Part shown: positions 33,346 to 42,048 of the stretch, in pieces | Numbering within the stretch: the first letter of the stretch is position 1 | Layout: each line of letters begins with the position of its first letter | Source: Bifidobacterium breve | GTDB taxonomy: Bacteria; Myxococcota_A; UBA796; SXON01 | Assembly (NCBI GenBank): GCA_943328795.2 | Contig: CALQBK020000012.1 | Span: 1-49,760, forward strand | Length of the DNA stretch: 49,760 nt | Direction: 5' to 3' | Position numbers and translations under genes: made by a program | The notes under the pieces: generated by a model | What the model was told of the DNA's origin: nothing | The model's input: the letters and a program-made list of their open reading frames with translations, nothing else | Database searches by the model: none

Positions 33346-33375
33346 CCTAAGCCCGGCTCCCCTATCCGAACCGGA

Positions 33376-33693
33376 TCACGGGGCGCGGAGGTGGCCCTGG
33401 CCGAGCCGGCGCTGGCAGAACGACTCCTCGAAGCTGTCATGCAGTGCCGCGCAAATCTGCTTCGAGGTCGCGAAATCAAAGACGAGGGTCCTGTCTGCGA
33501 GGATCGTCCCGCCGGTGGCGAACCGGACGTCGGCATCCTCGATCGCCGACAAAGCGGCGATCCCGATCTCGGGATTCACAGACATTTGACGCAGCGCGAG
33601 GCTAGCGAGGCAGGTGTCGCGCTCGGCCGGGGCGCAGTCCTCGACGCGCTGCGGGGGGGCCGCGGCCGTGCACGCGAGCAGGAGCCAGGTCAC
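33376..33693 (-). CDS. Small Cys-containing lipoprotein, unknown
   Basis: 105 aa from GTG 33693, which overlaps the upstream stop by GTGA. VTWLLLAC is a minimal lipoprotein signal with Cys8. Four more Cys (DCAPAERDTC, QICAALH, SFCQRRLG) could form two disulfides. The upstream partner at 33690 also has spaced Cys pairs, so the two may form a periplasmic pair. No family recognised. Confidence 0.7.
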   Translation of the reverse strand: MTWLLLACTAAAPPQRVEDCAPAERDTCLASLALRQMSVNPEIGIAALSAIEDADVRFATGGTILADRTLVFDFATSKQICAALHDSFEESFCQRRLGQGHLRAP

Positions 33694-34346
33694 TCGCCGA
33701 ACCCCTGCTGGCACGGCGCCACGAGCGCGGCGTCGACGCTGGAGCAGCCGTCTACCGCCACGCCCGCGCTGCGCAGGCGCTTGCCGAACGCGCGGGCGGT
33801 CAGCACGTTCTCGGGGTCGGTGTGGTGGAACACCAGCTTCGGGAACACGGTGACCAGCTTGTCCGGGCGCGCCTCGGGGGCCAGCGGCACCTCCCCCTGG
33901 CGCTCCTCCATCCGGTTGCGGGCGTGGGTCTCGCAGTGGAACGCGTACAACGGGACCTGCTCCTCGCAGGCCTCCACGTAGCTCACGACGTCGAGCGCGG
34001 GGTCCACGCCGAGCGCGTCCATCAGGCAGGACTGGCGCCACGGTGCGTCCGTCATCCCGGCGCAAGCGGCCCGCACCGCTGCTGCGTCTCGCGCCTGGAC
34101 CCCGAGGCTAGCTGCGTACTGCAAGCAGTCCAGCCGCGGCGCGCCCTCGGCCACCGCGTCGCAGGCCGACACATCCGCGCCGCCGCGCATCGCTCGCATC
34201 GCGACGCGCAGCCCGCCCCAGTCGGTGCCCGGGGCCGCGTCCACCGGGTGCAACGCGCGCCAGGCCCCGATCGCGACGAACACCCCAGAGCCGACCAGGA
34301 GGGCGGCCGTGAGGCTGTTCAGCGGGCGTGGCGTTGCGCGGCGCAT
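33690..34346 (-). CDS. Single-TM anchored periplasmic protein with Cys pairs, unknown
   Basis: 218 aa from ATG 34346. N-terminal anchor (SLTAALLVGSGVFVAIGAW) with Arg residues before it, so the body is periplasmic. Eight Cys occur at spaced positions (SACDAV, LDCLQY, AACAGM, QSCLMD, EACEEQ, FHCETH, DGCSS, APCQQ), which suggests helical disulfide hairpins like Sel1-type or Cys-rich repeat folds. The gene follows DUF5989 after 36 bp on the same strand, and its stop overlaps the next small lipoprotein. No function assigned. Confidence 0.72.
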   Translation of the reverse strand: MRRATPRPLNSLTAALLVGSGVFVAIGAWRALHPVDAAPGTDWGGLRVAMRAMRGGADVSACDAVAEGAPRLDCLQYAASLGVQARDAAAVRAACAGMTDAPWRQSCLMDALGVDPALDVVSYVEACEEQVPLYAFHCETHARNRMEERQGEVPLAPEARPDKLVTVFPKLVFHHTDPENVLTARAFGKRLRSAGVAVDGCSSVDAALVAPCQQGFGE

Positions 34347-34382
34347 TGGGGGGAAGGTACTCCGACGAGGCTGGCCCGCCGA

Positions 34383-34589
34383 TCAGAACACCATGTAGAT
34401 GAACGGCGCGACGTAGTGCACGCTCTGCAGCACGAGCAGGCCGACGCCCACCACGAGCACGATCAACGCCAGCGGCAGCATCCACCAGCGCCCGCCGCGC
34501 GCGAGCATCGAGAGGAGCGCGCCCGCTGTGCCGAGCCGGGCGAGCGTGGCGTCGAGCCTGGACGGCTCGTAGGGCTCGGGCGTGCTCAC
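34383..34589 (-). CDS. DUF5989 family small membrane protein
   Basis: 68 aa from GTG 34589 (GTGA overlap with the carbamoyltransferase). One TM helix between GRWWMLPLALIVLVVGVGLL and the C-terminal motif VAPFIYMVF, the hallmark of DUF5989, whose members typically end in S.LAPFIYT(I/L)F. In many genomes this tiny protein sits next to a NodU-type carbamoyltransferase and a SxtJ-like membrane protein. Here the third partner is replaced by, or fused into, the ferritin-like protein upstream. Role inferred: membrane partner of the carbamoylation module. Confidence 0.88.
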   Translation of the reverse strand: MSTPEPYEPSRLDATLARLGTAGALLSMLARGGRWWMLPLALIVLVVGVGLLVLQSVHYVAPFIYMVF

Positions 34590-36337
34590 TTGGGGCGCTC
34601 CACGCGGAGCCCGTCGATGTACAGCACGTCCAGGCCCGACCTCACGAACGACGCCATGGCGTCTACGGTGGACGAGACCATGGGCTCGCCTTTCAGGTTG
34701 AAGGAGGTGTTCAGCACGACGGGCACTCCGGAGAGCTTGTTGAATTCGACCAGCAGCTGGTGAAACGCGGGGGACGCGACGGGGTCCACCACCTGGACCC
34801 GGGCCGAGCCGTCCACGTGCACGACGGCCGGGATGGTGGCCTGGCGCGCCTCGTGTACGCCGGCGGTGCTCAACATCCAGCGCGCCGGCTCTGCCGCGGC
34901 GGCAGGGATGTCGAACCAGTCCGCGGCGGCGGCGGCGGTCACGGCAGGCGCGAACGGGCGGAACAGCTCGCGGTACTTGACCCGCGCGTTCACGTGGTCC
35001 TTCACCTCCGTCGAGCGAGGGTCGGCCAGGATCGACCGGTGTCCAAGCGCACGCGGACCCCACTCGTCGCCCCCCTCGACCCAGCCGATCACCTTGCCGT
35101 CGGCGAGCTCCGCCGCAGCGCTCGCCCCCGGGTCGGCCGGCTCGGTGAACTTCGCCCCGAGGTCCGTCAGCATCTCGGAGGAGCGCGCCGGGCCGTTCAC
35201 GCGGCCGAGGTCCATCCGCGCGAGCGGCGGCTGGCGGGGGTTCCCCAGCACCGCGTGCCACGCCCACATCGCCGCGCCCATGGCCCCGCCGGCGTCCCCC
35301 GCCGCCGGCTGCACCCACACGTGGGCGAACGGCCCCTCCGCGGCGACCCGGCGGTTCGCGACCGAGTTGAGCGCCACCCCGCCTGCCAGGCAGAGCGCGT
35401 CGGTCCCGACGGCGCCCTTCGCGTAGCGCACGAGGTGCAGCATCGCGTCCTCGACCTGCGCTTGCGCAGAGGCGGCGATGTCCGCCCAGCGCTGGCTCTC
35501 CACGATTTGCTGTGCGGAGGCATCGCCGGGAGCGACGGCGGGCGCGAACGGCGCGCCGGGGAACCGGGGCGGCCCGAGGAGCGCCTCGAGCGCGGGCGAG
35601 CCCGAGCGCGTCGGGTGGTAGTGGAAGCTGAAGTAGTCCAGGTCGAGCTCGAAGCCCCCCGCCGGGTCAAGCTTGAGCAGCCGGTCGAGCTCCTGGCGAA
35701 ACGCAGGCTTCCCGTACGCCGCCATCCCCATGACCTTGTACTCGCCTTCGTTCACCGCGAAGCCCAGGTGCGCGGTGATCGTGCTGTACAGGAGCCCCAG
35801 CGAGTGGGGGAACCGGACCTCGCTGACCGGCTCCAGCGCGCTCCCGTCCCCGCGCCACAAGCTGGTCGTCGCCCACTCCCCCACGCCGTCCACCGCGAGC
35901 ACCGCGGCCTTCTCGTGCGGCGACGCGTAGAAGGCGCTCGCCGCGTGGGAGAGGTGGTGCTCGCAGAACAAGAGGCGGTCGGACCGGACCCCGAAGGTCG
36001 CGCACAGGTTCGTGCGCAGCCAGAGCTTGTCGCCGAGCCACGCGCGCATCTGGCGGGGGAACGATCCCCAGGAGCGGGGGAACGTCGCGACCGAGGTGGC
36101 CAGGATGCGCTCGAACTTGCGCAGCGGCTTCTCGTAGAACACGAGGTAGTCGAGGTCCGCGGCGGTGATCCCCGCTTGCTCCAGGCACCACGCGGCCGCC
36201 CGTCGGGGCATCGCGGCGTCGTGCTTCACCCGGGAGAACCGCTCTTCTTGGGCCGCGCCGACCACCACGCCGTCCCGCAGCAACACCGCGGCGGCGTCGT
36301 GGTAGAGCGCGGAGATGCCCAGGATGTAGGCGGGCAT
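34586..36337 (-). CDS. Carbamoyltransferase, NodU/CmcH type
   Basis: 583 aa from ATG 36337, which overlaps the preceding TGA by one base. The N-terminal kinase-like fold has ILGISALYHDAAAVLLRDG, the metal-binding His motif EHHLSHAASAFYAS and GVGEWATTSL. The middle has YKVMGMAAYGKP and LAGGVALNSVANR. The C-terminal YrdC-like carbamoyl-adenylate domain has GDEWGPRALGHRSILADPR, YRELFRPFAPAV and LNTSFNLKGEPMV. It uses carbamoyl phosphate and ATP to O-carbamoylate a hydroxyl. With neighbouring envelope-glycan-type genes a surface sugar or lipid is the likely acceptor; antibiotic tailoring is the alternative, but no biosynthetic cluster is seen. Confidence 0.95.
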   Translation of the reverse strand: MPAYILGISALYHDAAAVLLRDGVVVGAAQEERFSRVKHDAAMPRRAAAWCLEQAGITAADLDYLVFYEKPLRKFERILATSVATFPRSWGSFPRQMRAWLGDKLWLRTNLCATFGVRSDRLLFCEHHLSHAASAFYASPHEKAAVLAVDGVGEWATTSLWRGDGSALEPVSEVRFPHSLGLLYSTITAHLGFAVNEGEYKVMGMAAYGKPAFRQELDRLLKLDPAGGFELDLDYFSFHYHPTRSGSPALEALLGPPRFPGAPFAPAVAPGDASAQQIVESQRWADIAASAQAQVEDAMLHLVRYAKGAVGTDALCLAGGVALNSVANRRVAAEGPFAHVWVQPAAGDAGGAMGAAMWAWHAVLGNPRQPPLARMDLGRVNGPARSSEMLTDLGAKFTEPADPGASAAAELADGKVIGWVEGGDEWGPRALGHRSILADPRSTEVKDHVNARVKYRELFRPFAPAVTAAAAADWFDIPAAAAEPARWMLSTAGVHEARQATIPAVVHVDGSARVQVVDPVASPAFHQLLVEFNKLSGVPVVLNTSFNLKGEPMVSSTVDAMASFVRSGLDVLYIDGLRVERPK

Positions 36338-37086
36338 CAGCCTTCGAGCCGGGCCGCCGCTAGGGCGCTGGTCGGCCTCGCGGGGGCCCGCTGCCAGCCC
36401 CCCCGCTCCAGCCGCGCGACGAGGCGGAACGGCCAGATCACGAGGAAGTAGAGCACCAGCAGCCAAACCCCGCTCATGCGCTCGCCGAAGTCGCGGGTGA
36501 AGCGCATCCAGCCCTCCTTGACCCTGCGCCAGCGCGCGAGCCGGATGGCGTGGTCGATCGGCTGGCCTTCCCGACGGTACTTGTCGCACTCGAGTTTTGA
36601 GTACGACACGTGGAACGACTCGTCCTTCAGGATGTCCCGCAAGGCGGCCGTGGTGTCGGGGTCCGGCAGCCGGCGATCGAGGTACACGTGGAACTGCTCG
36701 ACGGCGTCTGCCTCCGCGACGAACACGAACGCGAGGAAGTCCATCTCGCCGAGGCGGGCGAACAGGGTCTCCCCCGCGACGATCCCGTGGCCCTGCAGCA
36801 GCCCAGCGTCCTCGGTGGCCGCCTGCGCCCGGCTGATATTGCCGGGCGGGGAGAGCGCCCGGACCCGCGAGGCGAAGATCCCCGCATGCCGGCCCTCGTC
36901 GAGCGCGTGAAGGAAGTACTTCCTGCGCATCTCCCGACGTGGCGTCGCGTCGGCCGCAGCGAGCATGTCCAGCATGCTCCCTCGCTCGGCCAGGCTGAAC
37001 GCCGCGAGCAGCCTCGTCGGCCAGCCCGGGAGCCGCCAGGCGACCTCCGAGATGGGGCCGAGATATGCGCGTCGAAGCTGACCCAT
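36337..37086 (-). CDS. Ferritin-like diiron protein with C-terminal TM helix
   Basis: 249 aa from ATG 37086. Helical, with a full carboxylate set: AERGSMLDML, DEGRH (ExxH), FVAEADAVEQFH and DESFH (ExxH). These are the EX..ExxH doublets of four-helix diiron oxygenases and ferritin-like proteins. The C-terminus has a single hydrophobic helix (VWLLVLYFLVIWPFRLVARL) that anchors the enzyme, reminiscent of the SxtJ-type helices usually coded beside carbamoyltransferase and DUF5989 genes. Stop and start overlap with the carbamoyltransferase (TGATG). Probably oxidises the same substrate at the membrane, for example hydroxylation that creates the carbamoylation site; this is inference. Confidence 0.85.
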   Translation of the reverse strand: MGQLRRAYLGPISEVAWRLPGWPTRLLAAFSLAERGSMLDMLAAADATPRREMRRKYFLHALDEGRHAGIFASRVRALSPPGNISRAQAATEDAGLLQGHGIVAGETLFARLGEMDFLAFVFVAEADAVEQFHVYLDRRLPDPDTTAALRDILKDESFHVSYSKLECDKYRREGQPIDHAIRLARWRRVKEGWMRFTRDFGERMSGVWLLVLYFLVIWPFRLVARLERGGWQRAPARPTSALAAARLEG

Positions 37087-37168
37087 CGGGGCGGACCACC
37101 GGTGAAGATGTCAAGCTAACGCGGGGGTAGGGCAGGGGGTGTACGCCGGGTGACGGACACGGCGCTGT

Positions 37169-37187
37169 GCCGAGCGTCGGCATCGGC
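37169..37187 (+). repeat. Intergenic 19-bp motif, copy 3
   Basis: Exact GCCGAGCGTCGGCATCGGC followed by GGC, in the 121-bp gap between the divergent diiron-carbamoyltransferase operon and the Asp-box lipoprotein gene. It lies 21 bp before the ATG at 37208. It contains the inverted repeat GCCGA-GCG-TCGGC. Confidence 0.7.
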
Positions 37188-37192
37188 GGCGC

Positions 37193-37201
37193 GGGGAGAG
37201 G
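37193..37201 (+). promoter_or_regulatory. Shine-Dalgarno site that decides the start
   Basis: GGGGAGAGG ends six bases before ATG 37208 and is too close to the out-of-frame ATG at 37203, so it selects the lipoprotein frame. This gene therefore has a leader, unlike the leaderless candidates. Confidence 0.55.
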
Positions 37202-37207
37202 CATGGT

Positions 37208-39205
37208 ATGGACGTGGTGATGCCCTGGACCCTCCTGCTCGTGCTGTCGGCTTGCCACGGGAAGGACGGGGATGACACGACGGGGCACAGCGACGAGCCC
37301 GCCGACTCCCAGGACCCGGCGTGCCTCGTGGCCCCGGACCCCGCTGTCTCGAGCGATGCGTGGGAGGCGACCGACGCGCCGCCTGCGGGCGGGATCTGGA
37401 CTTACGCGATGGGCCCGGGCGGCGTGCCGCTCTACGCTGGCTCGCACAACACCGGGATGTGGTCGTCGCCCGACCGGGGCGAGTCCTGGATCCCGGCGTT
37501 CACGCCGGTCACGCACACGCTGTCGGAGCTGGCGGTGTCGCCGACGGACCCGGCGACGGTGTACCGCTCGTCGGGGGGCATCCTCGAGCGCACGCTGGAC
37601 GGCGGGCAGACGTGGACCGTGCTGCCGCTGGGCACGCTCGGCGTCGACGAGGTCTACGATGTCGCGGTGGCCCCGTGGAACGCGCTGCGCCTGTACGCTG
37701 TCGGCAACACCGGCATCAGCCACCTGTCGACCGACGGCGGCGCCAGTTGGACGACGACAGGCACCATCCCGACACAGCTCAGCAGCTCCGGAGAGGACCC
37801 GTACAAGAACCACGCCTGGCACCTGTTGCCCGAGGTCTCGGAGGGAGGGCGCGCGGTGTTCACGGACGGCGCGAGCCTGTACACGACCGACGACGGCGGG
37901 GCGAGCTGGCAAGCCCGGTTCTCCGCCAAGCTCGGCGGCCACTCGCTCGTGCGGGACCCCGCGAACCCCGCGCACCTGCTGCTCGGCGCGACGGACGGGC
38001 TGCTCGAGTCATTCGACGAGGGCGAGACGTGGGCGTTGCGCACCGACGCGGGGATGGACCTGCAGCTGAGCGCCTGGGCCGAAGACGGCAGCTGGCTCGC
38101 GTTCGCGTCGGCGGACACGCTGTACGTCTCCGACGACGGCGGGGGCAGCTTCACGGCGCGCCCGTTCACGCTCGAAGCCGTGGAGGCGCTCGCGATCGTC
38201 GGCAGCTCGCGGCTCGTGATGTCCTGGCTCGACGGCTCCGCGATCTCCGATGACCGCGGCGTCTCGTGGGCCGACGCGTCGAGCGGCATCGAGGACGTGG
38301 GTATGTCGGTGGTCGTTGGAGACCCCGCGTGCGCGCACCGGGTGATCACGGCGTCCCGGTGCTCCGGCGGCATGCTGTCGTCCACCGACTGGGGCGACGC
38401 CTGGGAGCACGTGAACGCGTACTTCCACTACGTGATGGCCGTGCACTTCGACCCGCAGGATCCGAGCACCGTGTGGGCGGTGTCGGACAACGTGGTGGAG
38501 GTGAGCCACGACGCCGGGGTGACCTGGGCCACCGCGCTCCAGCAGTACCACTTCCACGCGCTGTCGGTGAACCCGGACGACCCCGACACCGTGTTGATCG
38601 GCAGCGTAGGCAGCGGCGAGTATGCGGACAGCACCATGAACGTGTACCGGACGACCGACGGGGGCAAGAGCTGGGAGCCGTCATCCGACGGGCTGCCCGC
38701 GAGCGAAGCTTCGGCCCACGCGCTCTTGTACTGGCCCGGCAACCCCGACGTCGTGCTGCTCGGCACCTACCAGGGCGAAGACGTCTCCCACACTTCCGGC
38801 GACGGGATCGGGCTCTTTCGGTCGGACGACGGGGGGCGCTCGTGGGCGCTCTCGTCGCTCCCAGAGACCGACATCGCGTGGATGGACTCGGCCGCGGGCG
38901 GGGTCGTCGCGACCACCGAGCACGGCCTGTACCGGTCGACCGACGAGGGGCTGACGTGGGCGAAGCTCGACGGCCCCGATGGGTTCATGCTGTCCGTCGA
39001 CTTCCAGGGCGACGTCGGCCTGGCGCTCGCGCAGAACGGCGACACCTGGCGGACCGACGACGGCGGGGCGACCTGGACCCCGGCGCCTTCGGCCCCGGCG
39101 CAACCGCCGAACTCGTTCCTCGCCCAGGTCAACCTCTCCGCCGATGCGAGCATGGCCTGGGCGACCGTCTATGGCGCCGGCGTGTACCGGCTGAGCTTGC
39201 GCTGA
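37208..39205 (+). CDS. Asp-box (BNR/sortilin-like) beta-propeller lipoprotein
   Basis: 665 aa. Lipobox LSAC (Cys16) then a short Asp/Ser/Thr linker. I count 13 Asp-box motifs of the type SxDxGxSW: SPDRGESW, TLDGGQTW, STDGGASW, TDDGGASW, DEGETW, SDDGGGSF, DDRGVSW, TDWGDAW, SHDAGVTW, TTDGGKSW, SDDGGRSW, STDEGLTW and TDDGGATW. They are spaced as in one or two stacked propellers, as in sortilin/VPS10 and xyloglucanase GH74-like proteins. No sialidase Arg triad or FRIP motif is evident. Surface ligand or glycan binding is likely. Confidence 0.9.
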   Translation: MDVVMPWTLLLVLSACHGKDGDDTTGHSDEPADSQDPACLVAPDPAVSSDAWEATDAPPAGGIWTYAMGPGGVPLYAGSHNTGMWSSPDRGESWIPAFTPVTHTLSELAVSPTDPATVYRSSGGILERTLDGGQTWTVLPLGTLGVDEVYDVAVAPWNALRLYAVGNTGISHLSTDGGASWTTTGTIPTQLSSSGEDPYKNHAWHLLPEVSEGGRAVFTDGASLYTTDDGGASWQARFSAKLGGHSLVRDPANPAHLLLGATDGLLESFDEGETWALRTDAGMDLQLSAWAEDGSWLAFASADTLYVSDDGGGSFTARPFTLEAVEALAIVGSSRLVMSWLDGSAISDDRGVSWADASSGIEDVGMSVVVGDPACAHRVITASRCSGGMLSSTDWGDAWEHVNAYFHYVMAVHFDPQDPSTVWAVSDNVVEVSHDAGVTWATALQQYHFHALSVNPDDPDTVLIGSVGSGEYADSTMNVYRTTDGGKSWEPSSDGLPASEASAHALLYWPGNPDVVLLGTYQGEDVSHTSGDGIGLFRSDDGGRSWALSSLPETDIAWMDSAAGGVVATTEHGLYRSTDEGLTWAKLDGPDGFMLSVDFQGDVGLALAQNGDTWRTDDGGATWTPAPSAPAQPPNSFLAQVNLSADASMAWATVYGAGVYRLSLR

Positions 39206-39268
39206 TCGCCCGGGCGGGGGCCAGCCGCCGAGAGTAGCGCTGGCGTGGTATCTTCGGAGCCTGCGACC

Positions 39269-39272
39269 GGAG
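39269..39272 (+). promoter_or_regulatory. Shine-Dalgarno GGAG setting the start of copy B
   Basis: GGAG five bases before GTG 39278 supports this start over the earlier GTG at 39245, and gives a clean signal peptide. A possible -10 (TATCTT, 39249-39254) would put +1 near 39261. Confidence 0.45.
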
Positions 39273-39277
39273 CCCGC

Positions 39278-40498
39278 GTGTTGTTTCTATCGGTGTTGGC
39301 CTTCTGGGGCGTAGGCGCTTCGCGAGCGGCGGACGGTCACGGGATGGTGGTGCGGGTGAACCTTGCCGGCGCGACGGACACCGCTGGGGACGTCGTCGCG
39401 ACGCTCACCCCGACCGGCGGTGCGGCGGTGGACCTGAAGCTCATGGACGGCGGGGAGCCCCCGGACGTCACGGCGGGCGACAAGAGCTACTCAGCTGCCG
39501 GCTTCCTCGAGGGCGACGAGTTCGAGGTCAGCTTGTCGATCGGCGCGACCAAGCTGACCGGCGGGAAGGTGAGCTGGGCGGCTACCGACTCTGCGCGGGA
39601 CCTCAGCCTCACGGTGATGGGCACGACGTTGACGGCGCAGGCCTCCGCGGGCCAGTCGGGCCCGGTGGCCAGCGGCGTCGGGGGCGGCCCGGGCGGCGGA
39701 GGGACCCCGTCGGGTCCGCCGACCGCCGTCGGCCCAGGGGGTGTCGCTGCCCCTCCGGATGGCAACGCGCTCGCGCCCGGCTCGACGCCCGCCGCTGCCC
39801 TCGGGGCGCCTGTTGGCGCGCCGGTCTCGGGTCCGACGCCGAACGGGCCGCCTACTTCCGGGCCGGTTGCGCCCGGCAGCGGCGGTGGGGCTCGGAGCTC
39901 GACCACCAGCACCGACCCGATGCTGTACATCGGCTTCGGCGTCGGCCTGCTGCTGCTCACCGCGCTGATCTACTCGGCGAGCCGCGGCCGCCAGGCGCCC
40001 TCTCGCGTGGAGCCGCTCCCCGAGCCCGGGCTCCTGGGCCCGCTCACCCCCTCGCTCAGCGTCGGCGTCTCCGCGTGGGTCACCCCCGCCGCCGAAGGCG
40101 CCGACTTGGCGAGCGGGCTGTTGCTCAGCCTCGTGAAGCACCACCGCGTGGTGGTCGCCGCGGGCGCGTGGTCGCCGAACCCGGTGTTCGGCGGGCCGGT
40201 CTACAAGCTCGACGCGCTGGACCCGAAGGGCATCCGCGACCTGGTGGACGACCTGTTGGACGAGGGCGGCGCGCCGGTAGCCGTGCTGGTTGTCGGCCCG
40301 ACCGACCCCGCCAAGCTCACCGCGCTCGGAAAGCAGCTGCCCGAGGGGGTCGGCGCGGTCGTGGTGACGGACAGCGCAGGGGAGACGAAGGTCCCTGTCG
40401 TGCAGGCCAGCCGGGCAGGGGACACGTGGACGTTCGCTACGCCGGCGGGGGAGGCCCAGGCGACGCTCGGCCCGGGCGGGTTCGTGGCGGCCGGCTGA
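39278..40498 (+). CDS. Bitopic protein of a new three-member family, copy B
   Basis: 406 aa from GTG 39278. Signal peptide VLFLSVLAFWGVGASRA, then a beta domain (about 20-122): DGHGMVVRV, DGGEPPDVTAGDKSYS, DEFEVSLSIGATKLTGGKVS and RDLSLTV, aligning with copy A almost without gaps. A spacer of about 90 residues of Gly/Pro/Ser/Ala leads to one TM (215-233, MLYIGFGVGLLLLTALIYS), then Arg-rich stop transfer. The cytosolic domain has PEPGLLGPLTPSLS, KHHRVVVAAGAW, GGPVYKL, VAVLVVGPTDPAKLTALG and QLPEGVGAVVV. The stop overlaps the SGNH gene start (TGATG), so they act together. Family not recognised. Confidence 0.82.
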   Translation: MLFLSVLAFWGVGASRAADGHGMVVRVNLAGATDTAGDVVATLTPTGGAAVDLKLMDGGEPPDVTAGDKSYSAAGFLEGDEFEVSLSIGATKLTGGKVSWAATDSARDLSLTVMGTTLTAQASAGQSGPVASGVGGGPGGGGTPSGPPTAVGPGGVAAPPDGNALAPGSTPAAALGAPVGAPVSGPTPNGPPTSGPVAPGSGGGARSSTTSTDPMLYIGFGVGLLLLTALIYSASRGRQAPSRVEPLPEPGLLGPLTPSLSVGVSAWVTPAAEGADLASGLLLSLVKHHRVVVAAGAWSPNPVFGGPVYKLDALDPKGIRDLVDDLLDEGGAPVAVLVVGPTDPAKLTALGKQLPEGVGAVVVTDSAGETKVPVVQASRAGDTWTFATPAGEAQATLGPGGFVAAG

Positions 40499-42048
40499 TG
40501 GCGCGTCGGTCGGCCCAGCGGGGGAGGGGCTTCCGGGTCGCGGCCTCGGCCGTCGTGCTGGTCGCGACGTTGGGCATCCTCGAGGGGGTCGCGCGGCTGG
40601 TGGCTGCGCCGGAGATCCCCGAGTGGCGCCCGGCGGAGAACGCCGACGTGGTGATGACCGGGAACGCGACGCGCTTGTGGGGGATGTCGGAGGGGGTGCG
40701 GCAGAACGGGCACGCCAGCGCGACGATCAACGCGAACGGGCTGCGCGGCGACATCCCCGAGCTCCCCCGGCCGACAGGGCGCCAGCGCATCCTGCTGGTT
40801 GGCGACAGCTCGTTCTTCGGCCACGGGATCGGCGACACCGAGACCATCGGGGCGCGGCTCCAGGCCACGCTGCAGGCGCAGGGCATCGACGTGGACGTCG
40901 TGAACGGGGCGATCCCCGGGTACTCGACCGAGCAGACGCGGATCTTGCTCGACGAGGTGGGGTGGGACATGCAGCCGACGCTGTTGCTCATCGCCAACCT
41001 GTGGAGCGACAACAACGCGGACGGGTTCCGGGACGTCGACTTGCTGCGGACGGCGCGGGTGTACCAGCACAACCCGCTGGTCCACAGCGCGCTCTTCCAG
41101 CTGATCGCCACCTCGGTGGACAACGCGCGCGGGGGCACGGCTGGGCACTTGGTCACCTGGACCAAGTCCAGCAAGTGGCCGGCGGCCAAGGAGCGGCGCG
41201 TGCCCGTCCAGGCGTACGCCACCAACCTGGACGTCATGGTCCGCACGGCTCGCGAGCACGGCGCGGGCGCTGCGTTCATCTCGCCCGCGAACCAGGGGCT
41301 GGTGACCGGCGAGTACAAGAACGGCGCCGGCTGGGATCCCTACTTCGCAGCCCAGGCGGCTGTCGCGGCGTGGCACAAGCTCCCGGTCGCGTCCGCGGTG
41401 GACGCGCTGCAGGCCGACCCCGCGCCTGTCGGGGACAAGTTCGTCGACGTGATGCACCCCTCGGCGCTCGGGGCGAACGACATCGCCCTGGAAGTCGCGC
41501 AGGTGTTGACCGGCGCGGGGTGGCCCGCTGCCAACCTGTACGGCCGCGAGGAGCCGTTCGACGCGTCCGGTGTCGTCGACGACTCGAGCGTGCCGCCCGG
41601 CGGCCAGTCGGCGAAGTACTCCCCCCAGGCGCAGCTGTTCCCCGACGTCTGGGACGAGGAGGGCGAGTCGGCCGACCCCGACCACAACGGCGCCGGGCAG
41701 GCCAGCCCGCCAACGGCCCAGCCCTGGTCGATCACCTCCCCGCCGAAAGCGCCCCCGACGGACCCGCCGCCCGTGGCGACGCCCGACGCCACTGACACCC
41801 CGGCGCCCGCGGTGATCACCTGGGACGTCGTCGGCAGCGTGACCGGGGGCAAGGGCCCGATCCAGGTGGCGGTGCGGTCGGCTGATGGGCGGCCGATGGC
41901 GTTCACGTCGATCCCCGAGCCCGGCCCGTTCAGCCTGCACGTTCGCGGCACGGGCGACGAAGTCACGGTGGTCGCCACCGGGTCCGACGGCGCGACCGGG
42001 ACCGTCCAGGCTGTCCGGGGCGCGGGCGAGGTCGTCATCGGGCTCTAG
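40498..42048 (+). CDS. Membrane-anchored SGNH/GDSL-like hydrolase (copy 1)
   Basis: 516 aa from ATG 40498. N-terminal TM (VAASAVVLVATLGILEGVARL). The SGNH core has block I LLVGDSSFFGHG (Ser104), block II NGAIPGYSTEQTR, a block III region IANLWSDNN, and block V VDVMHPS (Asp317, His320). Residues about 365-450 are a Pro/Ala/Thr/Asp-rich linker and the end is a small beta domain (TWDVVGSVTGGKGPIQVAVR). It probably faces the periplasm and acts as an esterase or O-acyltransferase on envelope glycan or lipid. Coupled to family copy B upstream; stop codon shares CTAG with the convergent gene. Confidence 0.88.
   Translation: MARRSAQRGRGFRVAASAVVLVATLGILEGVARLVAAPEIPEWRPAENADVVMTGNATRLWGMSEGVRQNGHASATINANGLRGDIPELPRPTGRQRILLVGDSSFFGHGIGDTETIGARLQATLQAQGIDVDVVNGAIPGYSTEQTRILLDEVGWDMQPTLLLIANLWSDNNADGFRDVDLLRTARVYQHNPLVHSALFQLIATSVDNARGGTAGHLVTWTKSSKWPAAKERRVPVQAYATNLDVMVRTAREHGAGAAFISPANQGLVTGEYKNGAGWDPYFAAQAAVAAWHKLPVASAVDALQADPAPVGDKFVDVMHPSALGANDIALEVAQVLTGAGWPAANLYGREEPFDASGVVDDSSVPPGGQSAKYSPQAQLFPDVWDEEGESADPDHNGAGQASPPTAQPWSITSPPKAPPTDPPPVATPDATDTPAPAVITWDVVGSVTGGKGPIQVAVRSADGRPMAFTSIPEPGPFSLHVRGTGDEVTVVATGSDGATGTVQAVRGAGEVVIGL

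Noticed and set aside
37109..37114. Perfect TTGACA on the minus strand before the diiron gene
   Set aside because: No acceptable -10 lies 16-18 bp downstream; the place where it should be is CCCCGA next to the ATG, so I did not call a promoter.
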